From positions 798,501 through 862,500 of the forward strand of contig NZ_JAEACT010000002.1 of the NCBI RefSeq assembly GCF_021432385.1: DNA of 64,000 nucleotides, written 5' to 3'. This DNA comes from Clostridium hydrogenum. Lineage in GTDB: Bacteria; Bacillota; Clostridia; Clostridiales; Clostridiaceae. The stretch's first letter is position 1; every line of letters begins with the position of its first letter. Below are positions 13,501-25,500 of the stretch, piece by piece. The notes beneath the pieces were generated by a model. It saw nothing but the letters and a program-made list of their open reading frames with translations, did not search any database and had not been told where the DNA came from. The translations under genes were made by a program, and so were the position numbers.

Positions 13501-16500
13501 CTTTTCCTCAAAATTCCTTTCAAAGAATCGTTTTTGTATCGGTGTTAATTCTACTTCTCCAACTACTTCATCTTGGCTTATTGTTAAAGCATTCTTCTTA
13601 ACTAACTTACTTAACACCTTTATATTTGAATTGCTGAATATATCCTTAACTTCAAAGTAATATCCCTTTGCTTTAGCCCTTGATATTACTTGTATTGATT
13701 TTATAGAATCTCCACCTAAACTAAAGAAATCATCATTTATTCCTATTTCATCGATATCTAATACATCCTGCCATATTTCTACTAATTGTTTTTCTACTTC
13801 ATTTCTTGGTGCTTCATATTTTGCTCCTGTATTAATTTTCCCCTGTGGCTCTGGCAATGCCTCTCTGTCTACTTTTCCGTTTGGTGTTAACGGCATACTT
13901 TCTAGTTTTATAAAATATGATGGGAGCATATAGTCTGGTATGGATTTCTTAAGTTCTTCTCTTAATTCTCCTACACTATATTCTTTTTCACCTATGTAAT
14001 ATGCACATAGATAATTGTTTCCTGCTTTTTCTCTTGCTAAAACTACAACCTCTTTTATTCCTTCTATTTTTAATAAATTACTTTCTATTTCACCAAGTTC
14101 TATTCTGAAACCACGTATTTTAACCTGATGGTCTATTCTTCCTAAATACTCTATATTCCCATCTGAAAGCCATCTTGCTAAATCCCCTGTCCTATACATC
14201 TTTTGCCCTTGGTCATACGGATTTGCCGCAAACTTTTCTTCTGTCAATTCTTTATTGTTTAGATATCCCCTTGCAAGTCCATCTCCACCTATACATAGTT
14301 CTCCTACTACTCCCATTGGGACTAACTTAGCATTTTTATCAACTATATACATTTTGGCGTTATCAATAGGTTTTCCTATAGGTATATTATCAGATATATC
14401 CTTCAATGAATATTTAGTTGAATATACAGTAGCTTCTGTTGGACCATATAGATTTTCTATCCTTGTACTCTTAATTAAATCTTCAAAAACTTTAGTATTT
14501 TCAATTCTTAATGCTTCTCCAGCTGTTAAAATATATTTTAGGCTTTCTATATTTCCTGTATTATTATCCAGTTCGTTTAAAAACAAATTAAACATACTTG
14601 AAGTAAAATTAATATGACTTATAGAGTTATCTATTATGGATTTTAATATATATTTAGCATCTTTTTCATATCCATTATTAAGTACTATTAATTTCCCTCC
14701 ACCTATAAACCAGCCAAATATCTCACTTGCAGAAACATCGAATACATAATTTGTTTTTTGTAAGTATGCGCCTTCTTTATCCATAGGATAATTTTTCTGC
14801 AAGAACATTAATGTATTTATTACACTGCTGTGATTTATCATAACCCCCTTAGGCTTTCCAGTTGTTCCTGATGTATATATTACATATGCTAAATTTTCCG
14901 CACCAGCAGTTTTACCTAGGTTAGCATTACTTTCTTTGTATAATTCTTCATAATTTAACCTGCATACTTCTACGTTATTTTTATTTATTCTGTCTTTAAA
15001 CTTGTTTTGTACTAATACTAGCTTTGTTTCACTATTTTCTAGCATATATTCTATTCTGTCATCTGGATATTCTGGGTCTATTGGCATATATGCTCCCCCT
15101 GCCTTTAAAATACCCATTATTCCCACTATCATTTCAAAGGAACGCTGCACCATTATTCCTACTATGCTTTCTGCTCCTATACCTTTTTTCTTTAATACTC
15201 TTGCCAAAGAATTAGCTCTTTCATTAAGCTCTTTATAAGTTAGACTCTGGTTTTCATATACCACTGCAATGTTGTCTGGAGTCTTCTCTACTCCTTCTTC
15301 AAATAATTCATTTATTGTTTTCTCTATTGGATAAGCTGCCTTTGTGTCATTAAATTCTATAAGTAATTTATGCTTTTCTTCTTCATCTATTAATTCTATG
15401 TCTTTAATCTTAGTTTCCGCATTCTGTCCTATTTCTTCTATTATGTTTAATAGATGCTTTTTCATTCTTTCAATGGTTTCATGTTTATAAAGGCTAGTTG
15501 CATAACTTAAATTAAAGTAGACCTCTTCTTCTTTTTCCTCTGCTGTTATTGTTATATCAAACTTTTCTACATTGTCATTTGTATCATACGTCCTAAAGCT
15601 TAAGTCATTTATTTCTACCTTGGCCTCTTCCATATTCTGAAGTACAAACATAACATCAAATAATGGATTTCTTCCTAAATCCCTATCTATATCTATTTTG
15701 TCCACAATTTCTTCAAACTGATAATCTTGATTTTCATATGCCTTTATTGCTTTGTTTCTTACAGTTTTTAAATAATCTCTAAAACTCAACTCATCCTTTA
15801 ACTTACTTCTTATTGCTAAAGTATTTACGAACATACCTATTAAGTTTTCTAGGTCTCCGTGATTTCTACCAGCTATTGGACTTCCAACTACTATATCTTT
15901 CTGTCCACTATATTTTGATAATAGTATATTTATATTTGCTAATAGTACCATGTACATAGTGCTTCCAGTTTCTTTAGCTATCTTTCTTAACTTTTCAGTT
16001 GTTTCCTTATCTAAAACAAAATTTATACTTCTGCCCCTAAAGTCTTTTACCCTCGGTCTTTTATAATCTGTAGGTAAGCTTAGTACTGGTACTTCATCAC
16101 TAAATTCTTTTAACCAATATTGTTCCTGTTTTTTAAATTCTTCACTTTCTCTCTTCTTTAACTGCCATGCAGAATAATCCTTATATTGTACTTTTAATTC
16201 TCCTAAGCCTTTTCCGCTATATAACTTGCTAAATTCTCTTGTTAATATGGACATTGAAACTCCGTCTGATGCTATATGATGCATGTCAAAGAACATAATA
16301 TGTCTTTCTTTTTCTAATTTTATAATCCCCACCCTTAATAATGGTGCTTTTTTTAAGTCAAATGGTCTTATAAATTCTTCGAATTTTTCTTTAACTTCTT
16401 CTTCATTTTTTATTTCTATTTTCTCTATTTCAAATTGTATTTCATTAGTTTTATTAATTCTTTGCACTATCTTATCAGCTTTAGTATAAAAGCTTGTCCT

Positions 16501-19500
16501 TAATGTTTCATGTCTTTCTATTAGGTTTATAAAAACATTCCTTATTTTTTCTATTTCAATTTCACCTAATATCTCTAAAGCTCTTGGCATATTGTATGCT
16601 GTACTGTCCTTATCAATCTCCTGAAGCATATACATTCTCTTTTGTGCTGATGATGCTTCATAGTATTCCTTTTCTTCTACTTTTTCTATTGCTTCATATT
16701 GCTTGCTGCTAATAGTTTCTATATATTCGCTGAGTCCCTTTATGTTTCCGTTACTGAAGATTTCCTTTAGCGGCACTTCTACATTTAATACCTTGAAAAT
16801 CCTCCCTGTTAAAGTTGTTGCACTTAAAGAATGTCCGCCCAATTCAAAGAAGTTATCATTTATTCCTATATTAGTTACCCCTAATACGTTCTGCCATATC
16901 TCTACTAGCTTCTCTTCTAACTCATTTCTTGGTGCCTCGTACTCTGCTCCTGTGTTGATTTTTCCCTGTGGCTCTGGTAGTACTCTTCTATCCACTTTAC
17001 CATTTGGTGTTAATGGCATGCTTTCTAGTTTTATAAAGTATGCTGGTACCATATAATCTGGTAGAGATTTTTTTAGTTCTTCTCTTAATTCACCTACGGT
17101 GTATTCTTTTTCTCCTACATAGTACGCACATAAGTACTTACTTCCTACTTCCCCTTTTGCTAAAACTACTGTTTCCTTTATTCCTTCTATTTTTAATAAT
17201 CTATTTTCGATTTCTCCAAGCTCTATCCTAAAACCTCTTATTTTAACCTGATGATCTATTCTCCCTATATATTCCATATTCCCATCAGGCAATACTCTAA
17301 CTAAATCTCCTGATCTATATATTTTCTCTTTTAGGTTATATGGATTCTTCACAAATCTTTCTGCTGTTAGCTTTTCGTTATTTAAATATCCTCTCGCTAC
17401 ACCATCTCCTCCAACACATAACTCTCCTGCAATGCCTATTGGCTGAATTTTTAAATCTTCATTCATTACATATGTAGTTAGCGTTGGAATCGGCTTTCCT
17501 ATATTGCTTACTCCCTTTTCTATATCTTCACTTGTTATTTCTTTAAAGGTTACGTGAACTGTTGTCTCCGTTATTCCGTACATATTGATAATTTTTGTTT
17601 CTTCATATTTTTGTTTCCATTTACTTAGCTTTTGAGGATTTAAAGCTTCTCCTCCAAATACAATATATCTTAAATTTAACTTTCTCTCGTCACTATTTGC
17701 TTCTATGTTCATTAAATTATAAAATGCTGATGGTGTTTGATTTAATACTGTTACATTTTCTTTTTTCAGTAGCTCTAAATATTTCTCAGGGTCTTTAGCT
17801 ACTATCTTAGGCACTACTATTAGTCTTCCACCGTAAAGTAAAGCTCCATACATCTCCCATACTGAAAAATCAAAGCAGTATGAATGGAACATTGTCCATA
17901 TATCTTTGTTACTAAAATTAAATGGCATTTTATCATTAAACATAAGTCTAACCACATTGTTATGCTCTATCATAACACCTTTAGGTTTTCCCGTTGTTCC
18001 TGATGTGTATATTATATATGCTAAGCTATTTGAATCTGCGGTTTTACCTAGATTAGTACTGCTGTACTTATAAAACTCTTCATTATTTATGTCACATATT
18101 TTTATATTTTTATTTTTTATTTTATCTTTAAATTTATCTTGAGTTAACACTATTGTTGCTTTACTATTTTCAAGGGTATATTCTATTCTGTCCTCTGGAT
18201 AGTCTGGGTCTATTGGCATATATGCTCCTCCTGCCTTCAAAATACCCATTATTCCTACTATCATGTTGAGAGATTTCTCTACAAGCATTCCTACGATGAC
18301 ATCTTTACCTACTCCCTTTTCTCTTAAGGCCCTTGCTAAAGAGTTCGCCCTTTCATTTAGCTCTTTATAGCTCATCTTTTTATTTTCATATACAACTGCA
18401 ATATCATCCGGTGTCTTTTCTGCATGCTTCTCAAATAATTCATTTATCGTTTTATTCCTTGGATAATCTGCCTTTGTATCATTAAGCTCTACTAATAATC
18501 TGTGCTTTTCTTCTTCATTTATTATTTCTATATCTTTAACTAGCACTTCTTCATTTTCTATAATTTGTTTTACTAAATTTTCAAAATGCTCTTTGATTTT
18601 TATTACATTATTCTCTGAATATAACGATTCATTAAAATTAAATTTTATTGAAATATTATCTTGATAAGATACTATCACGTTAAAATTATAATTAGTTTGT
18701 TCTTCCGATTTGAAACCAATTATTTGTAAATCATTCTTAGTTAAAATTTCATTATTTATACCTTCACTATCAACCGGATAATTTTCAAATATCATTATAT
18801 TGTTTATCAATTTTTCGCCGATTTCACTTAGCGCTTGTATATCTGCTAAAGGATAGAAGTCGTATTTGCTACTCTCTATAAATGATTTGTTTACATTAGC
18901 TAACAGTTCCTTAAAATTCATATCTTCCTTTGTTTTAACTCTTAAAGGCACAGTATTTATAAATAGACCAAGCATATTTTCTATACCTTTAACTTCAGGA
19001 TTTCTCCCCGATACTACATATCCAAATACAGAATCACTGCTGTTATTATATTTTTGAAGCAATAGCGACCATATACTCTGCAATATTGTATTAATTGTAA
19101 CCTTATTATTTCTAGCTATTGTTTGAAGCTTTTTCGTTAGATCTTCTTCTATTATAAAATCAACTTGATTATCCTTATATTCACCTTTAACTTTATTATT
19201 TTTAAATGGTAATAGTGTTGCTTCATTATAATCTAAAAGATAGTTTTTCCAATATTCTTTTGCTGCTTTCTCATCTCTATTATTAAGCCATTCTATATAC
19301 TCTGAATATGGCACTACATCTTTGAGAGCTGCTTTATAGCCGTATTTTAACTCATTATATACCTTAAATAATTCCATCATTATTATATTTAAACACCAAC
19401 CATCCATTATAATATGATGATTGTTAAGTATTAAGCTATATGTGTTTCTTTCAATTTTAACTATTATTAATTTTATAAGCGCATCTTTACTTAAGTTAAA

Positions 19501-22500
19501 ACCCTTTTTTCTATTCTCGCTCATTATGTTTTTAATATAAAGCTCTTTATCAAATTTTTCTTTGCTTACATCCTTATACTCAACATAACTTGTTCTCTCT
19601 CTAAATACAATTTGCATATTCTTATTAAAATTTTCGTAGTCAAAAGTGGTTCTTAATACATCATGCCTTTGTACTAACCTATTGAAACTCTGCTTTAATA
19701 ACTCTATATCTAAGTGTCCCTTTATTTTTATTGCTAATTGTTCATTATATAGTTCCGGCTTATCGTCAGCAAGTGTATGATATAGCATTCCTTCTTGCAT
19801 TGGTGTCAAAGGATATATATTTTTGATGTTGTCTATATCTTTTAAATATGGACTCAACTCCTGCAAGCTTATATTTTCTTTTGTTATATCTGCTGCTGTT
19901 TTTTCCGGTTTATCCTTACCCATGCAATGTTTAATAATTTTCGTAAGATTATCTTTATAATCATTAATTAATGCTTTAATTGTTTCATCATTATACTCCT
20001 CAGCGTTATACCTTAAGTTTAAATTCATATTTTTATCTATAAGTATTGCTGAAAAGTCTAATAAATATAAGCTTTTATTATTTAAACCAATTGAATTTCC
20101 GCTACTTAACGATGATACCTTAAAAATATTATTATTTATATCTTCATCAAATTGTCCCAAATAGTTAAAGCATATTTCTGGTTTCAACTTATCATTAATT
20201 GGGTTATTAGAAAGATATTTAATTATGCCATATTCAATTCCTTTATTAGGTATCCTTCTTAAAGAATCTTTTGTATTCTTTATCATCATTCCTAATTCTT
20301 CATTACTACTGCTTAAAACTATTGGATATTGCGAAGTAAACCATCCTATTGTTCTTGTTATATCCACATTTTTTACAATCTCTTCTCTACCATGAGATTC
20401 CAAGTTGACTAATATATTTTCACTTGCTGTCCATTTACTTATTGTTAATGCCAAAGCTGTTAATAGCAAATCCTCTATTTCTGTGTTATATGCCTTATTT
20501 ACATGTTTTAATAATTTCTCCGTTTCATCTTTTGTAAGGTTAAATCCTACACTTCTTAAATCTTTAATCCTAGCTACAACTACCTCTTTGTCCTTTGGAA
20601 GTTTCCTTACGTCACACTTATCTATATAGCTCCAGTACTCTAGCTGTTTTTTCATATTGCAACTTGCAGCCTGTTTACTCTGTTCATTTGCCCACTCTTT
20701 AAAGGATGTAGTTTTCTCTTGAAGTAGTATATCTTCTCCATTTTTAGCCATTTCATATGCCTTTGATAAATCTTCAAATAATATTCTCCATGAAACTCCA
20801 TCTATAACTAAATGGTGTATTGCTATTAGTAAATGATCTCCTTTATGGGTTTTAAATAAGCCTAATTTAACAAGAGGTCCCTCCTCTAAATTAATACTAT
20901 CTTGAATTTGGTTACACTTTTCCGTTATTTCTTCTTCATTTAAACCCTCATATACATTTAAGTCGTATAACTTTTCACTTGTCCCTCTATTAATTTGATG
21001 TACTTCACCATTTTCGTTCTTATAAACCATTCTCAATGCATCGTGGTGAATAACTATAGCTTCAAATGCTTTTTCTAATGCTTCTTTTTCAAACCCATCT
21101 TTACTAAACAGCATTACTGATTGATTCCAATGATGTTCTTCTTCAAAATTCATTTCAAAGAACCATTTTTGTATAGGCGTTAATCCTACTTCTCCAACCA
21201 CTTCATCTTGGCTTATTGTTACAGCATTTTTCTTTACGCACTTACTTAAAGCTTTTATATTTGAATTGTTGAATACATCCTTAACCTCAAAATAATATCC
21301 TTCTGCTTTAGCTCTTGATATTACCTGTATTGATTTTATGGAATCTCCACCTAAACTGAAAAAGTCATCGTTTATTCCTATATTATGTATACCCAATACC
21401 CTTTCCCATATTTGTACAAGTTTTTTTTCTATTTCATTTCTTGGAGCCTCATATTTTGCTCCTGTATCAATTTTACCTTGTGGCTCTGGTAGTGCCTTTC
21501 TATTTATTTTTCCGTTTAATGTTAATGGCATACTTTCTAGTTTTATAAAGTATGCTGGCACCATGTAGTCTGGCATAGATTTTTTTAATTCTTCCCTAAA
21601 CTCTCCTACACTGTACTCTTTTTCTCCAACATAATATGCACATAGATATTTATTTACTGCCCCGTCTCTTGCTAAAACTATTGTTTCTTTTATTCCTTCT
21701 AGTTTTAATATATTACTCTCTATTTCTCCAAGCTCTATTCTAAAACCACGTATCTTAACTTGATGGTCTATTCTTCCTAAATACTCTATGTTCCCATCTG
21801 GAAGCCACCTTGCTAAATCTCCTGTCCTATACATTTTTTCTCCCGGCTCATATGGATTCTGTGCAAATTTTTTATTAGTTAACTTTTCGTTATTTAAGTA
21901 TCCTCTAGCTACTCCGCAGCCACTTATACACAACTCTCCTGCTACTCCTATTGGGAGCATTTTATTATTCTTATCAACTATATATATTTTTGTATTATCA
22001 ATAGGTTTTCCTATTGGTATCATTTCTTCTTTTTCCATACATTCGTAGTAGGTTACATCTACTGAAGCTTCTGTTGGTCCGTATAAATTTATTAGCCTTG
22101 TGTTATTTACTCTTCCTATTTCTTCATTAAATATGTTGGCTTGTTCTACTTTTAACGCTTCTCCACTCGTAAATACCTTCTCTAGGCTTTCTATATCTTC
22201 CACTTTATCTTCTGATATTACATAGTCCATAAAAACATTCAGCATTGATGGAACAAAGTGAAGAACTGTAACCTTTCCTTCTTTTATACTCTTTGTTATT
22301 TCTCTTGGATCTTTTTCTCCTCCTGGCACTAGCATCCTAACCTGAGCTCCAACAAATGACCACCACAATATTTCCCATACTGATACATCAAATGTATATG
22401 TTGTCTTTTGTAATATTACATCTTTGCTGCTTATGTTATATTTTTTCTGCATCCAATTAATTCTATTTACTATACCTTTATGCTCTATCATAACTCCCTT

Positions 22501-25500
22501 AGGTTTTCCTGTGGTTCCTGATGTATATATTACATATGCTAAATTATTTGCACTAGAAGTTTTTCCTAAGTTAGCATTACTTTCTTTGTATATTTCTTCA
22601 TCATTTAAACTGCATACTTCTATGTTATTTTTATTTATTCTGTCTTTAAACTTGTTTTGTACTAATACTAGCTTTGTTTCACTGTTTTCTAGCATATATT
22701 CTATTCTGTCATCTGGATATTCTGGGTCTATTGGCATATATGCTCCCCCTGCCTTTAAAATACCCATTATTCCTACTATCATTTCTAAGGAACGCTTCAC
22801 CATTATCCCTACTACAGCTTCCGCGCCTACGCCTTTTTTCCTTAAGGTTCTTCCTAATGAATTAGCTCTTTCATTTAGCTCTTTGTAAGTTAGACTTTGA
22901 TTTTCATATACTACTGCAATGTTGTCTGGAGTCTTTTCCACCTGCATTTCAAAGAGTTCACTTACTACCTTACCTTCTGGATATTCTCCTTCCGTATCAT
23001 TGAACTTTTCTAGTATACTGCGTTCTTCTTCGCTTAGTATTTCTATATCCTTAATCTTAATTTTTTCATTGCTTGTCGTTTCTTTTACTATATTTAAAAA
23101 ATGACTTATCATTCTTTTGATAGTTTCATATTTATACAAGCTAGTTGCATAACTCAAATTAAAACGAATTTCCTCTTTGACTTCTCTTGCATCAATTGTA
23201 ATATCAAATTTTTCTATGCTTCCAGTTAATTTATATGGCTTGAAAATACTATTTTCTATTTCTATTTTGTATTCTTCCATATTCTCCAAAATAAACATAA
23301 CATCAAATAATGGATTTCTTCCCAAATCTCTATCTATATCTATTTTGTCTACAATTTCTTCAAATTGATAATCTTGATTTTCGTATGCTTTTAAAGCCTT
23401 ATTTCTTACTATTTTTAAATAATCACTAAAGCTTAAATCATTATTTACAATACTTCTTATTGCCAAAGTATTTACGAACATACCTATTAAGTTTTCTAGG
23501 TCTGCGTGATTTCTACCAGCTATTGGACTTCCAACTACTATATCTTCTTGTCCGCTATATTTTGATAATAGTATATTTATATTTGCTAATAGTACCATGT
23601 ACATAGTGCTTCCAGTTTCTTTAGCTATCTTTCTTAACTTTTCAGTTGTTTCCTTATATAAAACAAAATTTATACTTCTACCCTTGAAGTCTTTAACTTT
23701 TGGTCTTTTATAATCTGTAGGTAAGCTTAATACTGGTACTTCGTCACTAAATTCCTTTAACCAATATTGCCCCTGTTTTTTTAATTCTTCACTTTCATTC
23801 TTCTTTAACTGCCATGCAGAATAATCCTTATATTGTATCTTTAATTCTCCTAAATCCTTTTCTGCATATAAGCCGCTAATTTCCCTTGTTAGTATAGCTA
23901 TTGAGACTCCGTCTGATACTATATGGTGCATATCAAAAAACATAATATGTCTTTCTTTTTCTAATTTTATAATTCCTACCCTTAATAATGGTGCTTTTTC
24001 TAAATCAAACGGTCTTATAAATTCTTCAAACTTTTCTTTAACTTCTTCTTCATTTTTTATTTCTATTTTCTCTATTTCAAATTGTATTTCATTAGCTTTA
24101 TTAATTCTTTGCACTATCTTGCCATCTTTAGGGCAAAAGCTTGTCCTTAATGTCTCATGCCTATTTATTAACTTTATAAAGGCTTCCTGCATCCTATCTA
24201 TTTCAAACATACCCTCTATCTCTAAAGCTCCAGGCATATTGTATACAGTATTGTCCTTATCAATCTCTTGAAGCATATATGTTCTCTTTTGGGCTGATGA
24301 AGCTTCATAATACTGTTTTTCATTTACTCTTTCTATTTCTTCATATTCTTTTTTACTAATAGCTTCTATATACTCACTTAATCCTTTAATATTCCCTTTT
24401 GTAAATATTTCTCTTATTGGTATTTCTACATTCAATTTTTTATAAATTCTGCCTATTAAAGTTGTTGCACTTAAAGAATGTCCTCCCAATTCAAAGAAGT
24501 TATCATTTATTCCTATATTAGTTACGCCTAATACGTCCTGCCATATCTCTACTAACTTCTCTTCTAACTCATTTCTTGGTGCTTCGTACTCTGATCCTGT
24601 GTTGATTTTTCCCTGTGGCTCTGGTAGTACTCTTCTATCCACTTTACCATTTGGTGTTAATGGCATGCTTTCTAGTTTTATAAAGTATGCTGGTACCATA
24701 TAATCTGGTAGAGATTTTTTTAGTTCTTCTCTTAATTCACCTACGGTGTATTCTTTTTCTCCTACATAGTACGCACATAAGTACTTACTTCCTACTTCCC
24801 CTTTTGCTAAAACTACTGTTTCCTTTATTCCTTCTATTTTTAATAATCTATTTTCGATTTCTCCAAGCTCTATCCTAAAGCCTCTTATTTTAACCTGATG
24901 ATCTATTCTCCCTAGATATTCCATATTACCATCAGGCAATACTCTAACTAAATCTCCTGATCTATATATTTTCTCTTTTGGGTTGTATGGATTCTTCACA
25001 AATCTTTCTTCCGTTAGCTTTTCGTTATTTAAATATCCTCTCGCTACACCCTCTCCTCCAACACATAACTCCCCTGCAATGCCTATTGGCTGAATTTTTA
25101 AATCTTCATTCATTACATATGTAGTTAGCGTTGGAATCGGCTTTCCTATATTGCTTACTCCCTTTTCCATATCTTCACTTGTTATTTCTTTAAAGGTTAC
25201 GTGAACTGTTGTCTCCGTTATTCCGTACATATTGATAATCTTTGTTTCTTCATATTTTTGTTTCCATTTACTTAACTTTTGAGGATTTAAAGCTTCTCCT
25301 CCAAATACAATATATCTTAAATTTAACTTTCTCTCGTCACTGTTTGCTTCTATGTTCATTAAATTATAAAATGCTGATGGTGTTTGATTTAATACTGTTA
25401 CCTTTTCTTTTTTCAGTAGCTCTAAATATTTCTCAGGGTCTTTAGCTACTATCTTAGGCACTACTATTAGTCTTCCACCGTAAAGTAAAGCTCCATACAT

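Noticed and set aside
9132..22888. Many plus-strand open frames of 60-220 codons across the NRPS genes
   Set aside because: They are antisense to conserved NRPS codons, repeat exactly where the NRPS repeats, are rich in Leu/Phe/Ser from reversed AT-rich codons, and lack ribosome sites.
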